A stretch of DNA of 64,000 bases from positions 7,557-71,556 of the forward strand of contig JAXHVA010000010.1 of the NCBI GenBank assembly GCA_034189035.1. The letters are read 5' to 3'. The number at the start of each line of letters is the position of its first letter. Position 1 is the first letter of the stretch. Position numbers and translations under genes: made by a program. This DNA comes from JAUXFK01 sp034189035 (GTDB lineage Bacteria > Desulfobacterota > UBA8473). Shown here piece by piece: positions 27,152 to 36,970 of the stretch. The notes under the pieces are model-generated. The model did not search any database, was not told the DNA's origin, and saw only the letters and a list, made by a program, of their open reading frames with translations.

Positions 27152-28669
27152 TCATGAAGTGGTAGGTTGCTGCTTTAAGAAAAGTCTTCTGGCCATTCCG
27201 GCTGCATCCACCAACTTTTCATGCGCCAGCTTTTCAACTTTAGTCTCTTGTTTGCCTCGAAACACATTCCAGAGGCCTCTAAATAACCGCCAGGGACGGG
27301 ATATGAGAGAAAGAAGAATTGGGGAAATCCCCATAACCGATATCCATTCAACTGTTTATCTGAAATGCCGTCAAGCCAAGAATAGGCTGATAATAAATCT
27401 GACATGCACAGAAGGTCTCGAAAAAAATCGTCATTAAATGACGACCTTATCGTACTTCAGAAGTTCATAAAAGAATTCTGAACCGAGAAGCGCTGTAAAA
27501 GTCGTAATGCTGACCTCATGAACCTCTATCAATGCTAGCTTTCTCAATAATTTTAAGGATTTCGACTCTTCACATTCTCTCCAGGAACCCCTAATACAAC
27601 AAATGCAATCACAACCATCCCCTGTTTTACAGCCATTCTTGAAGCTCGTATAATATTCTTTAAATCGAGCTTTTTATTCATGGAAGAGCTTCAGTGGATC
27701 CACTCTCCGGCGCAAACGTGATATTTGTACAGCCACTTGTCTTCATTCTCTTTATGATATATTCATCTATTATCTCTGAACGTATTCCATTGGGAAGCTG
27801 CCATGTGATCGTCAAGCCTCTTTTGTCTATCTCATCACATAATCCAATAATCCATTCCCTGCTGGATACTGATGTTAAATCTTCAAAGTGGAAGTCAGTC
27901 ACATTCAGTCTGCTATGAACAAACTCCATCTCATCCACAACGTTTTGGGGTGATCTGGTTCGTCATAACACATGCCACATAATAGAAGCAGTGCAAGATT
28001 TGCACCTGTAGTTGCAGCCCCTGTCGGAATAATTGGCAAGAACCGTCCTCTCCATGCACCTTGGGGACTCTTCGTCCGAATATATTTCTCTATGGGAAGA
28101 AGGTCATATGCTGGGAAGGGCAGACTACCTAGATCCTCCATCAATTCTGTCTTTTTGTTGATGACTATCCCTCCATTCTTTCTGACTACAAGGCCGTTTA
28201 TGTCATTCACATCTTCGCTGGATTCCAGCCTTTCAATAGGTTGCATATGGTTTTTTCCCCCTCTCCGAGAACGATGTAGTCGAAACAAGGATTCTCCATT
28301 ACTAACTCAAGAAGCGCTGTAGGGTGCACTCCACCTAGACTATTGGCACATTGTCAAACGCAGTTTTTATGGTTTGCGCCAGTTCTCTCACAGTGGGATA
28401 TGCATGAGAAAAAAGGCTGTAAATGCCTATGAAATCAACAATGGAATCTTTTTGATAATTTCTTCGAAAGAGAGCCCTTTTAATTTTATATCATCACTAT
28501 CTATGAAGTTATTCATCCCTTCCCCAAAAGCATCTATAATCTCCACTTCATGACTCTTTGATCTCGCATATGAGGCAATGTATGCGATGCCTATAGGCGG
28601 AACTATGAAACTTGCTAATTGGGCCAGGAGATATAACTGGGGTGGATTGATCAATACAAATCTGAACAT
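27152..28669 (-). pseudogene. Decayed B12-binding radical SAM gene
   Basis: Pieces of one radical SAM protein lie in order but in different frames. N-terminus at 28430-28669 (VLINPPQLYLLAQLASFIVP). Then a shifted frame to ~28345 (DFIGIYSLFSHAYPTVREL). Then GGVHPTALLELV and VLGEGEKT in another frame, then ~28240-28040 (VVRKNGGIVINKKTE). The cluster motif DRGCNYRCKSC sits near 27990-28025 in a different frame, with an in-frame TGA soon after. RSPQNVVDEMEF to FAPESGS spans 27678-27960. The tail RLFRGLWNVFRGKQETKVE is at ~27200-27290. At least three frameshifts and one stop make it non-functional. Sequencing error could explain one shift but not all. Confidence 0.8.
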
Positions 28670-28712
28670 GACTTATCTCTATTCTCGATGTATGTGATAA
28701 TATGTCATTACT

Positions 28713-29471
28713 CTATTCATAGTACTCATAGATTTTACTGAACTTCCTGGACTTCTTTATATTAAGTTTATGAATGTAAAACCTCGACAGAGATCCTATA
28801 ATACCTATTCCATAGATAACGCATTGCTTAAATGTCATTGTAGATGCACCAGAAAAATACCGGGTAGGAATAGGAACCTCCTCTACTTTGAATCCGTGCT
28901 TTATTACTTGTATTGTAATCTCTGTATCAAACAGAAAATTATCCGAACAGTATCGATATGGAAGATTTTCCAAAACCTTTCTGTTATAAGCACGATATCC
29001 TGTATGGAATTCGGCTATATCCGATCCAATTGCTTTATTTATCAACTTGGTCAGTTGAACATTCGCCAGGTATTTCCACCACGGCATGCCTCCTATTTTG
29101 GTTTGAGCACCTAGTATCCGGGAGCCTAATACAACATCGGCTTCACCATCCAATATAGGTTTTATAATCTGAGGCAGGATTTGTGGGTCGTATTGGTTGT
29201 CAGAATGAAGCATAACAACAATATCAGCCCCCTCTTTTATGGCAGTTGCATATCCTGTCTTCAAAGAGCCTCCGTAGCCCAAATTGTTTTCATGCCTGAT
29301 TACTTTCATCCCAAGGGAATGGGCAACTTCTACGGTATTATCGGTGCTCGCGTTATCAACAAGAATGATTTGGTCTGCAAATCCTTCAGGGATATTAGTA
29401 TAGGTTTTTCGTAAAAGGTGAGCTGTATTCCTTGCTGGCATAAAAATAACGATTTTCCTGTCCTGAATCAT
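28713..29471 (-). CDS. Family 2 glycosyltransferase (polyprenyl-phosphate sugar synthase-like)
   Basis: 252 residues. Motifs: IVIFMPARNTAHLL, LVDNASTDNT, NLGYGGSLKTGY, and VMLHSDNQYDP in the DxD position (HSDNQ, with the first Asp replaced by His). FHTGYRAYNRKVL and a late VEEVPIPTRYF follow. No membrane helix is obvious apart from a weak one near the C-terminus. Its ATG overlaps the TGA of the upstream GT2 gene (ATGA), so they are co-translated. The donor and acceptor are unknown. Confidence 0.85.
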   Translation of the reverse strand: MIQDRKIVIFMPARNTAHLLRKTYTNIPEGFADQIILVDNASTDNTVEVAHSLGMKVIRHENNLGYGGSLKTGYATAIKEGADIVVMLHSDNQYDPQILPQIIKPILDGEADVVLGSRILGAQTKIGGMPWWKYLANVQLTKLINKAIGSDIAEFHTGYRAYNRKVLENLPYRYCSDNFLFDTEITIQVIKHGFKVEEVPIPTRYFSGASTMTFKQCVIYGIGIIGSLSRFYIHKLNIKKSRKFSKIYEYYE

Positions 29472-30238
29472 TGTATTCTCCGATTTTTTATTTTATACTT
29501 TTTAAATAGAGAATTAATCTGTATTTGGAATATTCCCTTCAACGAACCAAAGACATCCTTTGATAACCTTACCTTAGTGCCTTCAGCATCATACCAGGTA
29601 ACAGGTATTTCCTTGATCTTATATCCAAGTTTCTGAGACAGGAACAGGATTTCCGCATCAAAACTCCAATTGTCTATCAACAGCCTTTTAAAGATGTCGC
29701 GTCCGACTTCTCTCTTGAAACCTTTGAATCCACATGTGATATCAGATATCCCTTTTACCACAAAAATATTCGATAAGAGTGTGAATCCCTTTCCTAAAAA
29801 CTCCCTGAATAAAGGCTGTCTGATTTCAACACGCGCTTCTTTATTCTTCCTTGTTCCTATGACAATATCATACCCCTGCTCCAAGGTCTTCAAGAATCTA
29901 TCAAGCTCTTCTATGGGGGTTGATAAATCAGCATCTAAGAAAACAATATACATGCCTTTTGCGTCCAGTACTCCTGTTTTTACGGCATAGCCTTTTCCTC
30001 TGTTCTTTTCATACGTGAGAGTTCTATATCCATACATCCCATCTAAGCACTCTCTGGCAATTGCCAACGTCTTATCTTTACTTCCATCATCGACGACTAT
30101 CAACTCAGTAATATACGACTTTTGTTCAAGATATTTTTGTATCTTTATTAAGCTATCCTTAATCCTTTTCTCTTCATTATACGCAGGAATTACCAGAGAA
30201 ACAAAGATCTGGTCTTGATTTGATCTACCTCGAGTCAT
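29468..30238 (-). CDS. Family 2 glycosyltransferase (dolichyl-phosphate glucosyltransferase/ALG5-like)
   Basis: 256 residues. FVSLVIPAYNEEKRI, VVDDGSKDKT, NRGKGYAVKTGV and VFLDADLSTP (DxD motif) are all in the expected order. A later TCGFKGFKREVG and a DAEILFLSQKLGYKIKEIPV motif resemble the ALG5 group, which makes polyprenyl-phosphate-glucose. It has no ALG5 N-terminal anchor, which is usual for bacterial members. A GCGGAG ribosome-binding site precedes the ATG, and the stop overlaps the next GT2 start. It is a plausible donor supplier for the GT39-like enzymes. Confidence 0.86.
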   Translation of the reverse strand: MTRGRSNQDQIFVSLVIPAYNEEKRIKDSLIKIQKYLEQKSYITELIVVDDGSKDKTLAIARECLDGMYGYRTLTYEKNRGKGYAVKTGVLDAKGMYIVFLDADLSTPIEELDRFLKTLEQGYDIVIGTRKNKEARVEIRQPLFREFLGKGFTLLSNIFVVKGISDITCGFKGFKREVGRDIFKRLLIDNWSFDAEILFLSQKLGYKIKEIPVTWYDAEGTKVRLSKDVFGSLKGIFQIQINSLFKKYKIKNRRIQ

Positions 30239-30292
30239 AATGAACTCCGCTTGTAATGTATTATGTGGCTTTTCAATAAATATTTGTATGTG

Positions 30293-31267
30293 TTAAGGGG
30301 TTTTCAACATGCTTTTCATAGTCATTATCCCTTTGATAAATGCTATTCCGTAAGCTATATGTGTTGAGCATATACCGATCAAGACACAGGCCAATCTTTT
30401 TTTATTCGCTATCTTCAAACTTCCTGTAAGGATAATACCTAAATATCCAAAAAGGGAGAGCGCATAGAGTTTGAGGAAACCACCGCCATTAAAAAGTGCG
30501 ACAAACATACCCCCGATGACCCATATGACGAACAAGGAGGGAAGAAAATATACAAGCTTACTCAATGAGAAAAACTCACGCATCAACAAGCCCTTGTCTC
30601 GGCCATAATTCCACATCTGTTTTAAATGTGGCAGGAATAGAGGTCTTCGGTGGTGATAGACGCAAACACTTGGTGAATAAATTATCTTCTTCCCGGTTGA
30701 CAGGATCTCCAACCCCAGTTTATAGTCTTCCCCGGTAAGCAATGATTCATCAAAACCATTGAGGTTTTCAGCTATTTCTCTTGGAAGTAAGAAGTTACAC
30801 GACATGATATCCTGCGTTTCATAGTCCTTTTTCGTTTTTCTATACCGTCTGCTTAATTTGCCCAGGCCGACAAAGGATTCCAACACATCTCCTCCCGCCT
30901 GTTGATAGAAGTTATCTTCTGCGGGAGTAAGATTCGGACCGGTAATAGCTCCCACTCCTTTATTGGAAAGAAAATAGGCAACGGCATTTGTTAGCCATTC
31001 CCTTTCGGGATAAGCGTCGGAATCTATAAAGGCAAAGATGCTGCCTTTTGCTTTACGCATTCCAAGGTTTCGTTTCGCAGAGGGTTTTACGACGCCCGTT
31101 GCGATAACAATAACTTTATCAGCATTCACCTCTTCAACAAAATCGGGCAGTACAAGTATTTCGCATTCATGATAGTTGAGTTTCCTACATTCGTCTATGC
31201 ATTTCCTAGTATCCTGATCAACACTTCTGCAAGCGATAATTATTGAAACTAAAGGGAGATCAATCAT
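30293..31267 (-). CDS. Family 2 glycosyltransferase with C-terminal membrane helices
   Basis: 324 residues. LVSIIIACRSVDQDT, then a shortened nucleotide-binding region, AKRNLGMRKAKGSIFAFIDSDAYP (DxD motif), and LTGEDYKLGLEI in the position of the catalytic-base motif. Two to three hydrophobic helices follow at the C-terminus (~235-310). This GT2 arrangement suggests membrane-associated transfer in repeat-unit synthesis. An AAAGGA ribosome-binding site precedes the ATG. It stands between a radical SAM gene and the co-translated GT2 pair. Confidence 0.83.
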   Translation of the reverse strand: MIDLPLVSIIIACRSVDQDTRKCIDECRKLNYHECEILVLPDFVEEVNADKVIVIATGVVKPSAKRNLGMRKAKGSIFAFIDSDAYPEREWLTNAVAYFLSNKGVGAITGPNLTPAEDNFYQQAGGDVLESFVGLGKLSRRYRKTKKDYETQDIMSCNFLLPREIAENLNGFDESLLTGEDYKLGLEILSTGKKIIYSPSVCVYHHRRPLFLPHLKQMWNYGRDKGLLMREFFSLSKLVYFLPSLFVIWVIGGMFVALFNGGGFLKLYALSLFGYLGIILTGSLKIANKKRLACVLIGICSTHIAYGIAFIKGIMTMKSMLKTP

Positions 31268-31297
31268 ATGTTCAATCCTTTCTCTGAGTATTCTGCC

Positions 31298-32710
31298 TTA
31301 CTTTGTATGCCTTCCCAAAACCATGTTTCCGATTCCGACCGCTCCCCTTAAAAGATGGGTTATGTCTAACCATGATTTTACGCTTAGAAACTGTCGCACA
31401 ATATATTTTGGCCTGAGATAAACACTCTTATACGACAAGGTACAAAGTTTAGATAATTCTTCCCTCGTCATGGAGTGGGGGACAAATCCCATCTTGTGCA
31501 TTCCTGTATCACACAGCTCATGACTCATGGTGCCATACTTTTCAATTCTAGAATAAACTGGGGAGCCCGGGAAGGGAGTAAATGTAAAAAACTCAGTATA
31601 GTAGGCGTTCAGCTTTTTAGCAAACCGTATTGTCTCCAGGCCATCTTCATACGTTTCGCCGGGAATTCCCAGGATAAAGGTGGCGTAGGATTTGATTCCA
31701 TGTTTATGTGTGAGACGTATGGTTTCCTCTGCTCTTGAAAGATCAAGATTTTTCTTTATCGTTTTTTGGTTCTTTGACACGCCTGTCTCTATGCCGTAGA
31801 GGATGCACCAGCAACCTGCTTCAGCCATACTCTTCAGCAAGTCCTCATTTATAGTGTCTATTCTTGATGCACAAAACCACGTAAGATTAAGATTTCTTCG
31901 TCGTATTTCATCACAAATTTCAAAGACTCTTTCCTTGTCAAAAGTAAACAGATCATCCCAAAATTTTATCTCTTTTACACCAAAGTTCTTGGCATAATGT
32001 TCCATTTCATCAACCACGTTTTTCGCTGACTTCAATCTAATCGTCTTTCCATTCACCCTATAACAGTAGATGCATTCAAGAGGACATCCTCTGGCGCTCA
32101 TCATCTGCGCTATAGGAAGTCTGCTATAGTGTCCAATGGGAGGTGTATATCTGTGCATCTCAACGAGATCAAGCGCATAAGGGGGCAAGGCATCGATATC
32201 CTCTATCAAAGGTCGTTCCAAATTTCGAATTATTCCCTCTTTTGAATTTATTATGGTTCCTTTACATCCCTCCAGTGATTCTCCTTTTTCCAGTCTTTCC
32301 ACAATTTCTCTTGCTGTGTATTCTCCTTCGCCGAAACAGACGGCATCGATGGCCGAACACTCTTCAATACATTTTTCTTTAAAAAACGAAGGCATAGGAC
32401 CTCCTACGGCTATAAAAATATCCGGTCTTCTTTCTCTGATGCGAAGGGCGAGATCCTTTGTCTTGGGCCATAGAAGGCTGACGGCATATATTCCCACGAA
32501 ATCGGCCTCAAATCTCATTATTCCTTTTACTATTTCTTCTTGTGAAAGAAGGGTCCCGTCAAGGATTATTACATCGTGGCCCGCCTCTCTCAGCACTGCG
32601 GCTATAGACATCAATCCAGGCGGCGGCCAAACTCCCGCAACACTCTTTGCCATAGCTTTAGAATGGGATTCTGCAAGACTCCATGATGGCATTGCTAAAA
32701 CGCATTTCAT
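31298..32710 (-). CDS. B12-binding-domain radical SAM protein
   Basis: 470 residues. The N-terminal Rossmann-like domain has IAVGGPMPSFF and VCFGEGEYTA. The radical SAM cluster is at C209, C213 and C216 (SARGCPLECIYC), followed by LKSAKNVVDEME (shared with 1313-2740, RSAKNVVDEIE) and a YGIETGVSK motif. The chain ends in a helical C-terminal extension. The ATG has an AAAGGAG site. The substrate is unknown; co-location with glycosyltransferases suggests methylation or rearrangement of a lipid or sugar intermediate. Confidence 0.85.
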   Translation of the reverse strand: MKCVLAMPSWSLAESHSKAMAKSVAGVWPPPGLMSIAAVLREAGHDVIILDGTLLSQEEIVKGIMRFEADFVGIYAVSLLWPKTKDLALRIRERRPDIFIAVGGPMPSFFKEKCIEECSAIDAVCFGEGEYTAREIVERLEKGESLEGCKGTIINSKEGIIRNLERPLIEDIDALPPYALDLVEMHRYTPPIGHYSRLPIAQMMSARGCPLECIYCYRVNGKTIRLKSAKNVVDEMEHYAKNFGVKEIKFWDDLFTFDKERVFEICDEIRRRNLNLTWFCASRIDTINEDLLKSMAEAGCWCILYGIETGVSKNQKTIKKNLDLSRAEETIRLTHKHGIKSYATFILGIPGETYEDGLETIRFAKKLNAYYTEFFTFTPFPGSPVYSRIEKYGTMSHELCDTGMHKMGFVPHSMTREELSKLCTLSYKSVYLRPKYIVRQFLSVKSWLDITHLLRGAVGIGNMVLGRHTK

Positions 32711-32754
32711 ATGATTCTCCTTTTATTTCACAGCCATAGATTTTCGGATCAACG

Positions 32755-34701
32755 CTAACTGATCTTATATATTCTAATTCTTGGTGAGATGTGGATGTGG
32801 TATTTTGTGAACCTGTCATTCGGCTCCGGCCACAGATCGTCTCTCGGTTTAACCTCTTTGATCAACTTGCATTCGGCAAACAGATTTTTATAAAACTCAA
32901 CATTGCCTGGATATTTATCAGGTTCAGCCAAATATCTTTTGTATTGTGTGTCACTGACCAAGAGGTACTGATATCCGTTCTCCCGGTAGTATGTGAAGGG
33001 TGTGCTACTTATTGAAAACATTTTAGTAACCTGAAAAAGCTCATGAGAAAGTTCCCCTGTATAAGAATCCTGGCCGACCTTACTTCCAGGAGGGATGTTC
33101 TTCTCTACCCATTCTTTTGCAATTACCCTTGTGTCTTTCTGGGTAAGCAGATAATCATAACGTACAATGTTGATTGTAGGCAGAGCAATGAGTACAAGAG
33201 TAATACATAACAAGAAAGTATTTTTTGTATTTGCAGATGTCTTGGATAACAATTGAGTCCCTATTAAAGTATGTAGAAACATTCCAGCATAAAGAGCCAC
33301 AAAGGGCATTAAGGTTATGATGTAACGTTCCCATTTGAACTTACCGAATCCAATTACGATAAAATAGAAAAAAACAAACGACAATATAATAAAGTCCTCT
33401 CTTCTTTTCCTGTATAAAGTAAGCAACAGACCAAGTCCGGCCATAATCTCAAAGTGAAGTCCCGACCCCCAATTGAGTGGTCCCTTTAGATACCACAACA
33501 GGTTTCCAAAAAATCCAAGGCTGTCAACGCCTACAAATAAATTGTTTTTCCCCATAAAATTTGGATCTGTAAGCAAGATGCGCAATTGATTTTTAAAGTC
33601 GAGAAAAAAAAGTGGGTCAAAGGCGAAAAAACTTATCACAACGGCAACAGTACAATAAAGAAGTTTCTTGCTGGTCAATAGATTTAATATTATATTTGTT
33701 GCAGTCGGGAAATATATCAATACACCACCAAGTAAAACCAGACCAATCCCAAGAAATGCTCCCCAATACATCAGTTTATCGAGTAAAATGAGGAATTGAC
33801 TGTTCACTTCCGGGTGAGATGAAAAATGTATACCTTCCAGGAGAGGAAAAACAAATTTGAGAGTCAAAAGACTTCCAATCGACAAAAAGATTCCCACGGT
33901 TATTAGTATTACCGGAATTCTGTTTTTCTCCGCATGTCTTCTAGTCCTCTCATGCAACAGATCTTTTCCTTCGGCCATTATATGTGCTGCCAAAATCGGT
34001 ACTAGTACAATTGCCGATGTGAATTTGGTTGCAACTGAAAGGCCAGTTATAATGCCAGCATATACATAGAATTTCATATTTTTTTGCTCGTAAATCATCA
34101 TAGAGAACAACATAACCAAGACAATCAAGAATGTTGACGGAACATCAGGTCGTATAAATTGTGAATGAAAACTGTGTATGAAACTGACGGAAAGAAAAAG
34201 GGCAGCCAACAAGCCTACCTTATGATTGTACAACCTCACACCCATGTAATACAGTATCCATACGGTGCCCGTACCAAAAGATATACACATGATACGGCCT
34301 ATGAGATAAAAACTAGACGGGTCAGTAATATAATAATTTCTAAACACCTCAATAGATGGAAAGATTCCCACTGCCCACCCGATAAAAAAATAGAGAGTAA
34401 AGAGGATTAACTGAATGTCAACCATGAAAAAGGCCGGCCACACATAGAGACCGTAAAGGCCATAGCCTGTTGGCGTCACATTTGCAAGCCCGAAATGCAT
34501 TGCTCCTTGAACCGTTATATAGTCATCCGGATGCGGAACTTCAAAATTTATTCCATATAGCCTAAGGACAAGTGCAAAAAAGACTATTAGATAAAGAATA
34601 ATATGTTTGTCCTTTAACATATTTCTACCAATCATATCCGCTGACGGCTCATGATAAATCTTTCCCTGAGAATTAACTATATTAAGTATGTTCAATTTCA
34701 T
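32755..34701 (-). CDS. GT39-like membrane glycosyltransferase
   Basis: 648 residues, about 12 membrane helices and a soluble C-terminal region. The first loop carries the acidic pair in INFEVPHPDDYITVQG, and later FIRPDVPSTFLIVLV, in the manner of dolichyl-phosphate-mannose mannosyltransferase-like proteins. The gene starts 11 bases after the YdjM-like gene stop with no clear Shine-Dalgarno sequence. The unusual N-terminal ~30 residues before the first helix (to IIGRNML-like text) might be absent if translation starts at an internal ATG near residue 23. The donor is presumably a polyprenyl-phosphate sugar. Confidence 0.77.
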   Translation of the reverse strand: MKLNILNIVNSQGKIYHEPSADMIGRNMLKDKHIILYLIVFFALVLRLYGINFEVPHPDDYITVQGAMHFGLANVTPTGYGLYGLYVWPAFFMVDIQLILFTLYFFIGWAVGIFPSIEVFRNYYITDPSSFYLIGRIMCISFGTGTVWILYYMGVRLYNHKVGLLAALFLSVSFIHSFHSQFIRPDVPSTFLIVLVMLFSMMIYEQKNMKFYVYAGIITGLSVATKFTSAIVLVPILAAHIMAEGKDLLHERTRRHAEKNRIPVILITVGIFLSIGSLLTLKFVFPLLEGIHFSSHPEVNSQFLILLDKLMYWGAFLGIGLVLLGGVLIYFPTATNIILNLLTSKKLLYCTVAVVISFFAFDPLFFLDFKNQLRILLTDPNFMGKNNLFVGVDSLGFFGNLLWYLKGPLNWGSGLHFEIMAGLGLLLTLYRKRREDFIILSFVFFYFIVIGFGKFKWERYIITLMPFVALYAGMFLHTLIGTQLLSKTSANTKNTFLLCITLVLIALPTINIVRYDYLLTQKDTRVIAKEWVEKNIPPGSKVGQDSYTGELSHELFQVTKMFSISSTPFTYYRENGYQYLLVSDTQYKRYLAEPDKYPGNVEFYKNLFAECKLIKEVKPRDDLWPEPNDRFTKYHIHISPRIRIYKIS

Positions 34702-34712
34702 ACAGTTTAGAA

Positions 34713-35741
34713 TTACCAGCGTTCCCTGAAATCAATTGATTCAACTTTCCCAGCCTCGTTCAGTCTTACTTTCGCCATGTGAAGCGTTACTTCAGGTGTA
34801 AAATAATAAGCAAGATCCCAGAAGAATATCTCTCGCTGGCCATTATCCCCTTCTTTCACAGTTTCATAAGGAACGATATAGTTTCTCAGGGTATTTTTGA
34901 CTCTTTCATCTTTCAAGCTATTATCAATATCTTGCATTGATTGAATTTGAAAAAAGGTTTTCGATACAATATCACTACGTTGAAGGTCGATTGTAACCGC
35001 TTCATAACCCTTTTTATTTTTCCCTAAAGCCAACCAACGCCCTGTGCTAAAATCTGCAGGAAAGATCTCAAATTTCTCCACAGCTGTGAAAGTATCTCTT
35101 GCTAGTTGCTTTGCTGTTCTTTTTCTGTAGAAAGCGTATAATACATATAGAATAAGACACAAAAATGTTCCTAAGGCAACCCATCTTCCCCGTGACCAAA
35201 GTATTGTCTGTAAGATGATGCCACCTATTAAAATATAAAAAACACGGTTTCTGCTGAGACTATGCAATTGACATAATGAGCAGACAAGAAAAGACCTCTC
35301 AGCACACCGGGCAGATGAAGTCAAAGGATTCAAACCGATGAATAGTGGCCAACGAAACCAGCGATTGTTGAAAGGCCAGAGAACCTGTAAACCATTACAA
35401 TGAAGGCACAAATCAAGACCCACATGAGATAAAAAGCCTAAATATGCGAATGCCCAAAATAAGAAGAACGAGGGCTTCCACCACGAAAGCAGTAATAGGG
35501 GAATGAAAGCAGCAATAGCCGCACACAAAGCCGACAAGAGCAATCCACAAACTAACGAATGAGTAGGGCCATGATGAAAACGGATTGTCAAAGTTGAGCC
35601 CAACGGCCGGATAACAAAGTCACTGTCTGCTATCAAGGCTCCTCCCACAGTAGCACTTATTATCCCTATTTCGTAAGGCCCTGACGCACCAGCCGCTTTT
35701 GCTAGTGTGATTCCCAGAAGAGTATGCGTTAAAGGATCCAT
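34713..35741 (-). CDS. YdjM/LexA-regulated-type membrane metal-dependent hydrolase family protein
   Basis: 342 residues. Begins MDPLTHTLLGITLAKAAG and has GALIADSDFV, RFHHGPTHSLV and HVGLDLCLHCNG, the conserved His/Asp set of the PF04307 membrane family. About five hydrophobic segments follow, then a soluble C-terminal ~130 residues that I do not recognise. The catalytic role in this family is not established; some members are annotated as hydrolases. The gene starts with no clear ribosome-binding site, after a 133-base gap that holds only a T tract and no solid hairpin. Confidence 0.75.
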   Translation of the reverse strand: MDPLTHTLLGITLAKAAGASGPYEIGIISATVGGALIADSDFVIRPLGSTLTIRFHHGPTHSLVCGLLLSALCAAIAAFIPLLLLSWWKPSFFLFWAFAYLGFLSHVGLDLCLHCNGLQVLWPFNNRWFRWPLFIGLNPLTSSARCAERSFLVCSLCQLHSLSRNRVFYILIGGIILQTILWSRGRWVALGTFLCLILYVLYAFYRKRTAKQLARDTFTAVEKFEIFPADFSTGRWLALGKNKKGYEAVTIDLQRSDIVSKTFFQIQSMQDIDNSLKDERVKNTLRNYIVPYETVKEGDNGQREIFFWDLAYYFTPEVTLHMAKVRLNEAGKVESIDFRERW

Positions 35742-35874
35742 ATCAGTTGTTATTTAACCTAAAAAAAAACTATCCCCTCCATTTTCAAAGGTGCAAATCA
35801 ATACAACCTCTCTTTGTAAAGGGCAGAAAGTTTTAAAGGTTTTTGATGGTATTGATAAATACGACGAAAACTGC

Positions 35875-36924
35875 TCAATCTGTAACAGTTACCTCTTGTA
35901 ATTCCCCATGAGTTCTCACATTTGAGATATTTATCCCCTCTTTCAGGGCAAAGACAATCCCCACAATCGCGATTGGAATCGTACTGAGCGCATGCATGAC
36001 TATGGCATAACCCAGGGCGGGGCTTTCCGGTATAGCAAATAAGCTTAAGGATATCATACAAAGCCAGTGGTACGTTCCAATATATCCCGGTGAAGAAGGT
36101 ACTAAAATACTGATAGTAGTAATGACGAGGACAACAAAACTCGCTCCGATAGGCAGATTGTATAGAGCGACAAAATCAAAGGCATAGAATCCAATGGTAA
36201 AAAAACACGCATAGCACACCCAAATGACTATGGATAAGATGAAGACAAAAAAATAACTTTTCCTGTCTTTGAGGGCCACTATTCCTTCGCTAAAAGAATC
36301 GATTAATTCGAAAATTTTGGAAGCTATCTTTTTAGGAAAGGGCTTGACGATGATCTTTACAAAACGAAGGGTCAACTCAGAATTTAACTTTAAGATAGCT
36401 AAAAATCCAATTATTCCTATTGCAAAGGCAAAGGTTAAATAAGCACTGATTTTAACAGCCCCTGGAAAAGGATAAACCATTATGATGAGCCCCATAATGA
36501 GAAGAAGTGACAACACGTCTAATATCCTCTCCACAACAATTGTTGCAAATACTGCGCTTCCTGATATTCTTTCTTTCTTTCCGATTACATATGCCCTTAG
36601 AAACTCGCCTAAATGAGCTGGGAGAATTGTATTAGCCATGTAACCAATCATGAGGGCTGAAAAAAGCGTCTTGTTCTCTATTTGTTCAACTGACTCTAAT
36701 AGATAGCTATGCCTCATTGCCCTAAACCAATGGCTTAAAAACATCACAAAAATAGCAAGCATGAGTAGATTACTGTTGGAACCTCTAAGGACTTCAAGTA
36801 GCTTCTGTAGATCCACCTGCCGAAATGCGATAAATAAAAAGATTATACTAAACACAAATCCTATTCCGAGTTTCAGTGTATTATTTTTTATTGTCCTTTG
36901 TTTCATCTGATTCCCATATTGCAT
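35875..36924 (-). CDS. Lysylphosphatidylglycerol-synthase-like membrane protein (UPF0104)
   Basis: 349 residues, seven or eight hydrophobic segments, with the family pieces SHWFRAMRHSYLLE, GYMANTILPAHLGEFLRAYVIGKKE and a late SSPGYIGTYHWLC. It is a clear paralogue of the 307-residue protein at 11353. Stand-alone members lack the lysine-transferase domain, and lipid or glycolipid translocation has been proposed for the superfamily. It may have an alternative start seven codons in. Its neighbours are a sulfatase-fold enzyme upstream and the YdjM-like protein downstream. Confidence 0.8.
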   Translation of the reverse strand: MQYGNQMKQRTIKNNTLKLGIGFVFSIIFLFIAFRQVDLQKLLEVLRGSNSNLLMLAIFVMFLSHWFRAMRHSYLLESVEQIENKTLFSALMIGYMANTILPAHLGEFLRAYVIGKKERISGSAVFATIVVERILDVLSLLLIMGLIIMVYPFPGAVKISAYLTFAFAIGIIGFLAILKLNSELTLRFVKIIVKPFPKKIASKIFELIDSFSEGIVALKDRKSYFFVFILSIVIWVCYACFFTIGFYAFDFVALYNLPIGASFVVLVITTISILVPSSPGYIGTYHWLCMISLSLFAIPESPALGYAIVMHALSTIPIAIVGIVFALKEGINISNVRTHGELQEVTVTD

Positions 36925-36970
36925 AATTTAAATCGGAAGACTCATCTATTCGTATGATAGAATGATAATT

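Noticed and set aside
35742..35874. T-rich tract that might be a terminator after the LPG-synthase-like gene
   Set aside because: A run of T follows on the minus strand, but the upstream stem is only three or four base pairs, too weak to call.
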